Of a DNA stretch of 64,000 nucleotides, positions 1 through 10,824 are shown piece by piece (position 1 is the stretch's first letter; each line of letters starts with the position of its first letter). Both the position numbers and the translations under genes were made by a program. The DNA is taken from contig NC_092686.1 in NCBI RefSeq assembly GCF_964275005.1, forward strand, positions 11,219,032-11,283,031, written 5' to 3'. The notes under the pieces are model-generated. The model was not told where the DNA came from. It worked only from the letters and a program-made list of their open reading frames with translations, and searched no databases. This stretch comes from Diadema setosum (Eukaryota > Echinodermata > Echinoidea > Diadematoida > Diadematidae).

Positions 1-200
1 CTCGAACTCGTGGGCATTGTTTACCTAGTGTCGAACTCGTGGGCCTTGTTTGCCTAATGTCGGACACATGGGTCATATTTGCCCAGTGTCGAACTCATGG
101 GCTGTATGACTGACTCGTGGGTTTTATGACTCATGGACCTTAATCAATGTCGAATTCGTGGCCCGTATGACTCATGGGTGTCGGTCTCGTGGGATGACCC
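1..200. repeat. Degenerate tandem array of a roughly 30-40 bp unit
   Basis: The motif GTGTCGAACTCGTGGGC recurs with variation (GTCGGACACATGGG, GTCGAACTCATGGG, GTCGAATTCGTGG, GTCGGTCTCGTGGG), separated by short spacers such as TTGTTTGCC. The array is cut by the left window edge, so its full length is unknown. It has no open frame and looks like a minisatellite. Confidence 0.7.
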
Positions 201-757
201 CGTTGCGTTTCAATTGATCTAAACGTGTAAAGTTAGAACTGGAGAGCAGAGTAATCTAAATTTCTAAAAAAAATAGTGCTCCTCTCTTCCTAAAGTTTCA
301 GTGACTGTAAAGACATTAAGTACGTGTGAAGAATGTCCAGGACGAAGTTGGTCTAAAACTGCTTTCCGGGGGGGGGGGGGGGGGGAGATGCAGACAATCT
401 TGACCTTTTACGGCAGAAGTAGGGCGTCGCAGAGATGGATGGAATGAGCAGGTTGGTGATTTTTGCCGCTATCACAAATCCTATCACTTGATTGGAGGAG
501 AAGGAAGAACAGGAGATGGAGGAAGGTATGACGTTGGTGGCGCTATTTCACTCTGGACAATGATCCTTATCTACACAATGTTACGAGTGGAGTCTATTTC
601 AGAGATATCCCCACTGATCTCTTTAGTATAGAAAAATACATATGATTCCTCCTGTGCAGATTCGCGATCGTCGTAGCATTGTGGGTACTGAATTACTGCA
701 CTCACAAACAAGGCAATTATTTAGTGTGCGCTCTTAATTAGTCTTCATGAAAGGACA
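201..757. other. Non-coding stretch with a G homopolymer
   Basis: No gene is visible. A run of about 18 G lies at 368-385. The rest is unique-looking AT-rich sequence. Confidence 0.5.
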
Positions 758-761
758 TTAA

Positions 762-1287
762 AGGACAAGTTCACCTTCATATATGTAAGGATTGAGTGAA
801 TGCAGCAAAACACATCAGTGAAAGTTTGAGGAAAATTGGACAATCCGTTCAAAAGTTGTGAATTTTTTAAGTTTCTGCACTGTCACTGCTGTAATGAGAA
901 GACTGCTACAGTGTATGGTGTCACATGTGTAGAACGATATAAGGAAAATACAAAGAGAATTCCACAAAATCTCATTTTTTGGAAAAAATGCACATAAGGG
1001 TAATATTATTCTTCCTGCTGTCTGAAAGAGGCAAGTCAGGTGCTCTATTATTATGCTAGAAAAATGAAAATATGTTGATTTTTTTAAATACTTTCCTTAT
1101 ATCGCTCTACGCACGTGACATTACACGCTGTAGTAGTCTTCTCATCCATGATGGCGGCACTGAAGCTTCAAAAATTCATAACTTTTGAATGGATTGTCCA
1201 ATTTTCCTCAAACCTTAACTGATGTGTTCTACTGATATTGCTGCATTCTCTCAATCCTTTTGTATCATATGAAGGCGGACTTGTCCT
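762..1287. mobile_element. Palindromic TTAA MITE, family A copy 1
   Basis: The element is flanked by TTAA (758-761 and 1288-1291) and has terminal inverted repeats AGGACAAGT...ACTTGTCCT. The arms stay complementary far inward: CATCAGTGAAAGTTTGAGG near the left has its near complement near the right. TTAA target duplication fits the Kolobok or piggyBac groups; the RGG-type ends and lack of a piggyBac CCC start make Kolobok-like my preference. No transposase is present. It is more diverged than the copies at 17.2, 25.3 and 43.0 kb. Confidence 0.8.
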
Positions 1288-1291
1288 TTAA

Positions 1292-2900
1292 ACTGCAACT
1301 CTTTTGCTTTGAATACGTCGCTGGGGCTAGAGGAAGACAACCAACCATTTCATGATTGACATCACTATATAATCTCTCGATATGTTCGATTTCTTCTTCT
1401 TCTTCTTCTTCTTCTTCTTCTTCTTCTTCTTCTTTTTTTACAAACATTATCATCCAAAGCTGTCATCTTGTCCGAGGATCCCGTCGTATTCCTTCGAGCC
1501 TAATCGACAGAGAAAGAATTTATACTATCTCAGAGTTTATTTTTCATTTTATTTTTTTTTACCCCAACAGGGTATTAATTGCCTCCATAATTCAACATTT
1601 TATATCACAGTATACAAAAAGTGGAAAAAGAAAATACACTGTGCTTCAAAAGACATTCTTGAGAGTAAAAAAAAAAAAGACAACCACGAACTTTACACAC
1701 TTGTACTTCATTTGCTTTGGTAAATTATAATGTGTTTTCTTACTATTCGAATCTTCCTCTATTCTTTTACTAATTTCTCTTTCAAACAAATGTTGATCTC
1801 AGAATCTCAAATCTCAGAGTTTATAGTTGAGAATATCTCCGAATATTGATCCTCGAATATGGTTTCGAGTATCGTAACATATTGCGTTTGTTTGTGAGTT
1901 TGTGAGTGTGTGTGTGTATATGCGCGCGCGTGTGTGTTATCATCATGTGTATGAGTGTTTAGATTAGATCCACGAATGTAGGGCCTATAATGATCACTCT
2001 TATTCAGGCTACATTCTCATAGCTCGATATCATTCTTGGTTTGCTTGAATAAGAGGTAGATTTCCCTTTGTGAACAATATTGGTGCTAAAACTTTACGGC
2101 AAAATAACACTTAGTGCTTGACGACATGTAAATGTTCGGGTTTGATTGATAGAAACCCTCCGTGATTACTATTTTTACTAGACTATACACCGATAGACTA
2201 TTTTGTATTTCCTAACAGAGCATCGCACTTTGCTTGACACGACATCGACAACGCCCAGCATAGAGGTCAGAAGTCAATGACCCGAACACCGCTGCTGTTC
2301 TGATCGCGTCCTCCCACTCATACTTAGTCTGGTATTCAGGTGGTATCTAATCGATGTAGTGCACTCAAACTGCCCATAAGTTTTTCTGAAACGCTAAAAC
2401 TATCAGAATGTTGTCCATTCTCATCGAGCAATTACAGAAGATCGACTTCTATCCCCCCTCCCCCCCCCCAAAAAAAAAAAAGATGTACGATTCTTGTCAT
2501 ATTAGTATTGTCATCCTTGGTCTAAAAGTATGTATTATGCGCATGATTGAAAATTCGGGGGAAAATGTCCTTTTGTTCGATTGTGTTGTGTTACGTGCCT
2601 ATGTGATTACGTGCTATACTGCGATGATTCTTAAAGTGCTGCATGACATGTTATTCTTACAGATAAGATTTGAAGGCAAGATTGACTAAAACCAGACAAC
2701 CTGCCATCGATCTGCGATGTTTCCTTCTCTGAGCAAGAAAAAAGAAAAAAAGAAAAAGAGGAAACTTGTGCCCTCTTTTGGCATGTCGCCCTCACGTGGC
2801 AAACGGTGACCAAATCTTCCAAAGAATCACAATGCGGTCATGGTTCTCCACCACGCAACGAGGTACATACGTGGATGAAGAATAAGTCTTCATAAGCAGC
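1292..2900. other. Non-coding stretch with (TTC)n microsatellite
   Basis: A (TTC)n tract lies at about 1390-1432 and a short GT/GC tract near 1905-1937. The open frames here are low-complexity translations of repeats. No gene is seen. Confidence 0.5.
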
Positions 2901-2907
2901 ACAAATG

Positions 2908-3170
2908 AAGAGGAGGAGGAGGAGGAGGAGGAGGAGGAGGAGGAGAAGGAGAAGGAGGAGGAAGAGGAGGAGGAGGAGGAGGAGGAGGAGAAGGAGGAGG
3001 AGGAGGAGGAGGAGAAGGAGGAGGAGGAGGAGGAGGAGGAGGAAGAAGAAGAATTAAGAAGAAGAAGAGGAGGAGGAAGAGAAAGAGGGGGAGGGGAGGA
3101 GCTACGGGGACGGGAGGAAAAGGATAGTAGGGGGGGGGGGGGGCCGAGGGGGAGGGAGGAGGGAGCAGCT
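2908..3170. repeat. Long polypurine (AGG)n/(GAAGGA)n tract
   Basis: About 260 bp are almost pure purine on the plus strand, built of AGG and AAG triplets, ending near 3150 in a run of G. The opposite strand reads as a polyserine frame, which is a by-product of the repeat and not a gene. Confidence 0.9.
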
Positions 3171-3478
3171 AAAGCAATAAATATGACGTTATTGTTGTTG
3201 GTAATGTATAACGACAATGGTAATGGCAATGTATATAGCGTAAAATGAAGATAATGTGACGCTGTTCTTGCTTCTTGGTCGATGCTGAACTTACTATCTC
3301 TATTGTTATCAAACATGACAGCCTGATTGTGGAAGGAAAACCAGTGCACAGCAATGCCCGACATGAAATATGGCTTGCCGGTGTAGTAGGCGATTATGCC
3401 CCCCCTGGAGAAACACTCCGGGGGACCAAATCTCCGTGTCAGGTTTCAGGATTTAATGTCTTAGGATGTGATATCCTG

Positions 3479-3671
3479 GGGCCCGTTGCATAAAACTCCA
3501 ACCGGATTTTTTTTTTTCCGGTTGAAATCACAAAATTCCGGTTGGAAGCTCCCAACCAGAGTTTTTATGCAACGGATTTTACATTCTTAGATTAGCAACC
3601 TTAAAAAATTCAGGTTGGGCAAATCCCAACCTGAATTTTTTAAGGTTGCTAAAAAAGTTTTATGCAACGGG
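3479..3671. mobile_element. Short hairpin MITE with CCCGTTGCATAAAACT ends
   Basis: The ends are inverted repeats of CCCGTTGCATAAAACT. They are flanked by ATCCTG on both sides (3473-3478 and 3672-3677), a candidate 6-bp target duplication. Inside are two nested hairpins: CCAACCGG/CCGGTTGG around 3500-3560, and a perfect 26-bp-arm hairpin at 3594-3650. There is no coding capacity. Confidence 0.75.
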
Positions 3672-3677
3672 ATCCTG

Positions 3678-6028
3678 ATTTCAACCGGCGATATGGTCCT
3701 AGGTCTTTTCAACACTGACGGAAATAGTGTCCCTACTCCCACACACAGTAACTCTGCCAGCAGCGATAGCGCCAGTGGCCGATGTGTACTGCGACAGTAC
3801 AGGACACTGGGTCGAAATTTAATCATTTTAAATCTACATTTCAAGTGGTGTCTGTTTGGTACAATGACCGTATCTATTAATAGTTGAGTGGAAGTTCTGA
3901 TGTGATTTGGATAACAAAATTACACTTCATATCCGAATATTAGTGTTTGATTCCAGACTTACGTGGTGACTAAGTCGCTGCGTTCTACATAACACTCAGT
4001 CCCACACATTCCTATTTTTGCTGGGCAAGAAAATCGTCCTATTATTGGCATGTACACGTTGTATCACTTGAGTATGTTTCTGTTTTATTTAGTGGCGCTT
4101 ACACTGTGGTGGTGGTGGGGGGGGGGGTTCAAAGTTAACCCCATCCCCATTACCATGCAACGTTTCACAAGTTCTACGTCTGCATTCTGAATGCCACCAT
4201 GGGTACGACTTTCGTGAAATTCATTTTGGAAAAAAATAATAATGATAATACACCTGCAGTCACTCTATGTATTCTGTATGGCGCACATATTCAATGTTGG
4301 TGCCAAAGGCGCTTTGAAAAGGAAGGAAGAAAGAAAAATATACACACATTACCTAGGCCTACATGTACAAAACATGACAACAGGGAAGTAAATGACAAAA
4401 AAAAAAAAGAAAAAGAAAGAAGGAAACATAATCCCTGACAAGATTTTTTTTTTTAATATATATATCATGGATTGCAGTTATATGTAATCCTCAACACGTA
4501 ATACGTCCCTAGTTTAGATTTGAATGTTCCTGTAGATGGAAGTTGGCGCAGTGGAATATGTTACAGTTTGCATGATCCTATGACCGAGAGAGAGAGAGAG
4601 AGAGAGAGAGCGACCCCCATCCATGTTAATTTCTTGGTATTAGAATGGACAGTGCATCTCACATGAAGAACGTATAGGCTTCGTCTCCGCTTCAATGTGT
4701 ATTTGGGAATCGTACAGAGACTTGCAAGTATGCGGGGAAAGAGAGTGAACTGAATGATGTACTAATAACAGAATATTGAAAATGATTTTTTTTTTCAACG
4801 TAAAGAACGGAAGATTGGTGATATGTTATCAAACTTTTTTTGTGACAGGCGGGAGGAATAATTTTGGTATTGTTGAAGTTTTATAACATCTCCCTGTGGA
4901 GATTACATAGCAGCAAATTCGAAAAAAAAAATACAAACGAGAAAATATAAAAAGGAAAAAAAAAGAAAAAGCATTCATTTTGCAGATTTAGAGAATATCT
5001 TTTTTATGAAACTTAAATTATGCAACTGCATGATATCTAATACTCCGCTGAACTTGAATAATATGATTTGGAAAAGACATTTCCTGGACCCCTATAACAC
5101 CTATAACGGACTGTTTTTGATGGAATGATGTAAAATTGCTAGCAATGTGAACATACTTACTTAGCATGTCATTTGAATCTAATAGTAAATAAGAACAATT
5201 AAGCTTTACCATTAGTCAGCTTAAGGTCACTGGATGCAAACTAGATTTTCAGGTCTGGGAAACATTCTTCAAGACAGTTTTGCATTGGCGGATGACACGG
5301 TAAACGTAGTATAGGTTTTAAGACACAAAGAGTTTTATATCATCTGCATAACAATGATAACTACTACAATGTTAGCGAAATACACTTCACTGATTTATTG
5401 TGCACAAGTAAAAAAAGATAGCGGGCTTCCAACAATACCCTTTCCTGGCTTTGGTACATCAAACATTGCCAAACTTGTGCAGTAGCTTTATGACCAGGGG
5501 TAAAATAACAAATGTGATTCTGACGTACCACTGGGATTGTTCAGAGAAATGGGACTAATCAAGGACGGTTTCCTCGATACCCAAATATTTCAACGTTTGA
5601 GTCTGCATAGCGTGATTTACTGTGCCACTAGCGGAGCTCATATCAAGCATCATAACAACAGTGATATTCCCATAATCCAATTCTCTGAGAACAATAATGT
5701 ATGTTAAATTGACTAACAGTGTTTCCACATCATTCGACCAGGCTAAATTGCAGATCTAAATGGATAAAAGAAAACCAATCTTGCAGATAGTTGTCAATTC
5801 TGAGAAAACAACAACTTTCAAGCAGTTTACTCAAAAAGAATAAAAGTGAGATTAGACGGTAGTCTCAGAGAAACTCCGAACCTATTGTTATTTCTTAAAT
5901 TTTGATAAATAGCAACTCTTTTACAATCCTGTGGGAATACACCTTATCTCAGGCTGGCATGTTTGTGATTCTTATAATAACGGGTATAATACCAAAACTG
6001 TGCTACAATTCTTAACCAAATCAGTTGT
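3678..6028. other. Non-coding, AT-rich stretch
   Basis: No supported gene is seen. A G run lies near 4118-4126 and a (GA)n tract at about 4588-4611. Short open frames are isolated and without recognisable domains. Confidence 0.5.
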
Positions 6029-6999
6029 CAGTGGCGTATCTAGGGAAAACGGCGCCCTGGGCAAGCGCGAAAATCTGCGCCCCTAATTTCTGAAAAAGTG
6101 TTCAACCTAAACCCCATCCCGATAGAGACTTTATGCTTTTTCATATCATATGCTTTTGAGGTCTTTTGAGGGTGATTTAAATGTAATAAATTTTGGCGAT
6201 TGAACGCAACGAGCGAGCCGAAAATGTTTGTATTTCAGCTTATAAAACATGGAATTCTTGTCATTTCAGCTTATTTAATCTTACAATAGACCAATTCGTG
6301 ATTACACTCTGCGCATGAGCAGAAAAAGGTCATTTTTACCAACAGGAATTTTGGTTTGTAAATTCATTGAGATAAGCATCCGTGATGCAATAATTATTCA
6401 TGTGATCCTTATATAAATGAGGCTTGCCAGCACATCCACCTGACAACAAGACTGTTATTTCGCAATCATCGCTATAAGGAAATAGGCTGTTATTGCATTC
6501 AAATACAAAACATGAATTCCATAAATTGTTACGTCGGGCACGCTTATGCATTATGCCCCATTTGAAAACGAGTGAAGTGCCTAACCAGCAGAGAAAAAAG
6601 AAAGGTCATTTGTACCAATGTGTAAATGAGGTAATTACGAACTGGCTTATTCTAATCAAGATATAGTGACGGCCTTATAGATAACGATTTATACCAATAA
6701 ACTGAGGACTTGAAAAAATACTCCATCTTAGTTAGGACTTGAAAAAATACTCCATTTTAGTTTTTTTTCAGCTCATGTACATACCCAGACGTTGACCATG
6801 GCCTTGAGTACCATCCGTAACGATGTTGATTTTGTTTTATGTGTGTTCATGTTCGTTTCCTTGTTCTGTGTGTGTTTCATGTTTCTCTGTACACATTCCA
6901 TTTTCCTTTCTTCTTCTAGGTCTGCATACCCCCACGTAGCTGCTGAGTCAGGTCCAGGCGAGAAGCCAGTTATTAACTCCCGAATGTTTTATTATAACC

Positions 7000-9741
7000 A
7001 TGGCTAACATAACAAATTTTGTTTTCAATTCCTTGAATAGTGATGAATTTTATGACACAGTAAGGCATTCTGAATCTGACCATGCAAATATTACTTCCAG
7101 TTTGTATGAAGATTATATATCCAATAAATACAATACCTCAGCACAAGAATTTGAATATAATTTCGACTCAAATGATCCAGTTCAGAGTCCATCATGTGTT
7201 TATTTGACTGAAAATCAATATAAGAATCGTATTATGAATACAGTCAATGAAACATTGTTGTTAACTCATTTTAACATACGCAGTATCAACAAAAACTTTG
7301 ACAAGTTGCGTTTACTCCTAGAAAACCCAGATCAAAAATCTTGCTCCATCATAGGGCTAACAGAAACATGGTTGAACTCCAATATAAGTCATTTGTTTTC
7401 TTTACCCGGATTCGAATTTGTATTTAGAAATAGAAACAACAAAGTCGGTGGTGGAGTTGGTTTGTACATCTCGAAAAAAATTAAATATATAATACATGAG
7501 GAGATCAGTGTTATGAACGATAAACTCGAATCCCTTTTTATTGAATTGATAAATCCACATGGAAAAAACATTGTGATTGGCGTAATTTACAGACCCCCTC
7601 GGTCGAATTTGAATGATTTTCTGACATATATGCAGGATTTAGTACAAAATCCCATTATACTTAACAAAGATACATTCTTAATGGGCGATTTTAATATTGA
7701 TCTCATGAAATGTAATTCCCAAAACAATCCACAAGAATTTATAGAAACATTAATGTCTGCTTCGTTTTTACCATTAATTTCCAAGCCTACCCGAGTCGCC
7801 AGTCAATCGGCTACCCTCATAGACAACATTTTTTCTAACGTTCTTCCACTTCCTGAGTCTGGTATCGTCCTCTCAGACACCACTGACCATTATCCTATAT
7901 TTGCCCAGGTTCCAATTAAACTGACTAAACAAAATAACTATCACAAGCGACGTAAGATTACTGCAGATAAGCTTACAAGTCTCCAAAACAGCCTCAAAGA
8001 AATCGACTGGTCCTTTGTATACAACACCACCGATGTCAATTTGTCTTATGACTACTTCATATCTACTATTACCTCTGAAATCGATAACCATATTCCGCAG
8101 TGTAACATAAAAGATAGATATAAGCAAATTCCAAAACTCCCGTGGATAACCCAGTCCATATTAAGATCTATAAATAGAAAAATAATTTATTTTATAAATA
8201 CAGATGCAATCCTACTGAAAAAAAATAAGAAAAAATATGTTTCATATAAAAACACACCCACCACATTATTACGTACGCGGAAGAAAAACTTTTATGTAAA
8301 TCAGATAAATAAATATAAAAATGATATTAAAAACACATGGAAAATATTAAAAGATGCTATGAATACACCTAACAATTCATCCAATATTACTGAAGTTCGA
8401 TGGGGCGATGCCTCCAGCAACACTCCCGCTGGCATGGCTGAAATTTTTAATGACTTCTTCTCTTCAATTGGACAAAATCTTTCTCAAAATATTCCTCTTT
8501 CTAGTAAAACTTTTACTGATTTTTTAAATACACCTAACTCCAAAACTATATTTTTTGACCCTACATATAAAGAAGAAATAGTAAGGATTGTTGCCAATTT
8601 GAAAGAAGGAAAAAGTCCTGGCCACGACGGAATTGATAACCACCTGATAAAAAACATAATTCCTCAAATAGTGGATCCCTTAGTACATATTATCAATTCA
8701 TCGCTTACAACTGGCCATGTGCCAAATAGCATGAAAATTGCGAAAGTAATTCCTATTTTCAAGAAAGGGGAGAAGGATGATGTCAACAATTATAGACCTA
8801 TATCTTTATTATCTTCTATCTCCAAGATTCTTGAAAAAATAGTTTACATCCGGACAGTACGTTTTCTTAAAACCTGTGACATATTTTCAAATGTTCAATT
8901 TGGATTCAGGGAAAACCACAGCACAACACACGCATTACTCGCCCTCATCGACAAAGTCACACACGCACTTGACACATTTTCACACACGATAGGTATCTTC
9001 TTGGACTTCTCCAAGGCCTTTGACACGATTAACCATGGAATACTTCTCGCAAAATTATCCCATTATGGCATACGTGGAAAGGCCTTGGAGTGGTTCACGA
9101 GTTACCTATCAAATAGATCCCAATTTGTACGTGTCAATGGTTTTGATTCTCAAAATAAAACGATAACATGTGGTGTCCCACAAGGGAGCTTACTAGGCCC
9201 GTTGTTATTCATTATTTATATCAATGATTTTCATAGATCCTCGGAGAAACTATCATTCATATTATTCGCGGATGACTCTAACCTTTTCTTTTCCCATCCC
9301 GACCCAAATATCTTAGCAAGAACAGTAAACGAAGAACTGAAAAAGGTTATACAATGGATATACGCAAATAAATTGTCACTTAATATTCAAAAAACAAAAT
9401 TTATGCTTTTTAGTAACTCTTTAGATAGCCTCCCGGGCAATATATCATTTGATACTACTCCCCTAGAAGAAGTTTCTACTTTTAAATTTCTTGGTGTTTG
9501 CGTTGATAACAAGCTTTCATGGAGGAATCATGTTGATAGCATATGTAAAACTATTTCACGAAACATTGGCGTAATGAACAGATTAAAATATTATCTTCCT
9601 TCATGTGCATTATTAACTCTTTACTCTAGTTTGATACTACCGTATCTAAACTACGGGATTCTTGCTTGGGGTAATACATATCAGATATTACTTGATAAAC
9701 TTTTTTTTATTGCAAAAGAAAGCACTCAGAACTGTTTTTAA
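7000..9741 (+). CDS. LINE endonuclease-reverse transcriptase
   Basis: This 913-residue frame encodes the protein that nicks DNA and copies the element's RNA at the nick. The N-terminal APE-type endonuclease shows LTHFNIRSINKN (from about residue 89), TETW (121-124), GVIYRPPR, MGDFNID (228-234) and DH (296-297), all expected active-site blocks. The reverse transcriptase follows from about residue 530: GKSPGHDGI, NNYRPISLLSSISKILE, LDFSKAFDTINH (catalytic Asp669), GVPQGSLLGPLLF and FADD (756-759, catalytic Asp758 and Asp759). The first 80 residues are not recognised. The frame ends early: a shift in the T run near 9701-9709 replaces the normal C-terminal end. I count two frame shifts in all, so this copy is probably no longer fully active, although the catalytic core is intact. 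Confidence 0.93.
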   Translation: MANITNFVFNSLNSDEFYDTVRHSESDHANITSSLYEDYISNKYNTSAQEFEYNFDSNDPVQSPSCVYLTENQYKNRIMNTVNETLLLTHFNIRSINKNFDKLRLLLENPDQKSCSIIGLTETWLNSNISHLFSLPGFEFVFRNRNNKVGGGVGLYISKKIKYIIHEEISVMNDKLESLFIELINPHGKNIVIGVIYRPPRSNLNDFLTYMQDLVQNPIILNKDTFLMGDFNIDLMKCNSQNNPQEFIETLMSASFLPLISKPTRVASQSATLIDNIFSNVLPLPESGIVLSDTTDHYPIFAQVPIKLTKQNNYHKRRKITADKLTSLQNSLKEIDWSFVYNTTDVNLSYDYFISTITSEIDNHIPQCNIKDRYKQIPKLPWITQSILRSINRKIIYFINTDAILLKKNKKKYVSYKNTPTTLLRTRKKNFYVNQINKYKNDIKNTWKILKDAMNTPNNSSNITEVRWGDASSNTPAGMAEIFNDFFSSIGQNLSQNIPLSSKTFTDFLNTPNSKTIFFDPTYKEEIVRIVANLKEGKSPGHDGIDNHLIKNIIPQIVDPLVHIINSSLTTGHVPNSMKIAKVIPIFKKGEKDDVNNYRPISLLSSISKILEKIVYIRTVRFLKTCDIFSNVQFGFRENHSTTHALLALIDKVTHALDTFSHTIGIFLDFSKAFDTINHGILLAKLSHYGIRGKALEWFTSYLSNRSQFVRVNGFDSQNKTITCGVPQGSLLGPLLFIIYINDFHRSSEKLSFILFADDSNLFFSHPDPNILARTVNEELKKVIQWIYANKLSLNIQKTKFMLFSNSLDSLPGNISFDTTPLEEVSTFKFLGVCVDNKLSWRNHVDSICKTISRNIGVMNRLKYYLPSCALLTLYSSLILPYLNYGILAWGNTYQILLDKLFFIAKESTQNCF

Positions 9742-10095
9742 CCTAACTACACGAGAACATACAGATCCTTTGTTTTTTACCATAAAATACTAACAATAAA
9801 AGATTTGTATGTGTTTCAACTTGGTCAGTTCATGTTTAATTATAACAGCAACTTTTTACCAAAAATATTTCACGACTCTTTTCATCGAAACAGTCATGTA
9901 CATAACTATCCTACGCGACGATCCAACGAATTCCATCTTCCATTCATGAGAACCGTACATGCCCAAAATACATTTCTGTATACCGGACCCAGACTTTGGA
10001 ATAATCTAGATAATAGCTTAAAAGACTCACCCTCATTCCTCACATTTAAATACAAATTCAGAAAACATTTGTTATCTACTTATAATTCTAGATAA
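9742..10095 (+). pseudogene. C-terminal end of the LINE protein, out of frame
   Basis: After the T-run shift near 9705, coding similarity continues in the next frame (LLQKKALRTVF), and after a second shift near 9770-9781 in another (IKDLYVFQLGQFMF, then YPTRRSNEFHLP and GPRLWNNL). This PTR...LWN pattern is the usual C-terminal region of CR1/L2-type LINE proteins. It ends at TAG at 10093-10095. Confidence 0.8.
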
Positions 10096-10441
10096 TCTGA
10101 ATTAATTGTTTTAATTTATGCTTGAGGTTTCACCTGTCCTGATGTCGCAGCACTTGGCGTGTTCTGTATGCAGACCTCTCTTCTCTCTTTATTCTTCTTT
10201 CCTCTTCCTTCCTGTCTTTGTTCCTCGTAGACTTGTATTGTCACCGTCTTCTCTCTTCTCGGTACTGTCTCGCGTCGTATATGTGTGTGGGTAACTGAAT
10301 GTCTGTGGATACGAGTGTGTCGTCCTTCTTATATTTTCCCGGTACACCAGTTCAATGAACACCGTCTGGGCATTAGCATTGATAATTATTTCCTATTATT
10401 GTCGAAGCCAGCGTATAGCTATATTTTTACAAACGACTTAA

Positions 10442-10824
10442 AGGGACTGTACAGTACTGGTTGAGGTGGGGATTCATGTTTTGAACATTCCTAAGTGAGA
10501 TAATGAAAAGCCTCTTATGAAATATGACAGAGCATGTAATTTTAAGAAGGATTCAACGTTTATTTGATGAAAATTGGTTTTCATATGGCTGAGATATCCA
10601 AAAAAGTGCTAATAATAAAAGGCGACATGCCACAACTTTATTAGGATCTCTTTGTTTCACCTTGTTTTTGGATATCTCGGCCATTTCAAAACCGATTTTC
10701 ATTGAATAAACTTTTGATACCCCTTAGAACTGCATGCTCTTTGACATCTCATAGAGTGGTTTCTGAATATCTCGCAAAACGTTAAAAGCTAAATCCTCAC
10801 CTCGACCAGAACTGTACAGTCCCT
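10442..10824. mobile_element. TTAA MITE, family B copy 1, inside the LINE 3' UTR
   Basis: TTAA flanks both sides (10438-10441 and 10825-10828). The terminal inverted repeats are AGGGACTGTACAGT...ACTGTACAGTCCCT. The interior is partly palindromic (ATATCCAAAAA / TTTTTGGATATCTCGGCC). It is younger than the LINE it interrupts. No transposase. A diverged relative lies at 18061-18425. Confidence 0.88.

Noticed and set aside
2792-3364. 190-residue polyserine frame
   Set aside because: It is the translation of the polypurine tract on the opposite strand.
6792-7007. Hydrophobic 71-residue frame just before the LINE frame as an ORF1
   Set aside because: It has no RNA-binding or zinc-knuckle motif and is much too short; more likely 5' UTR.
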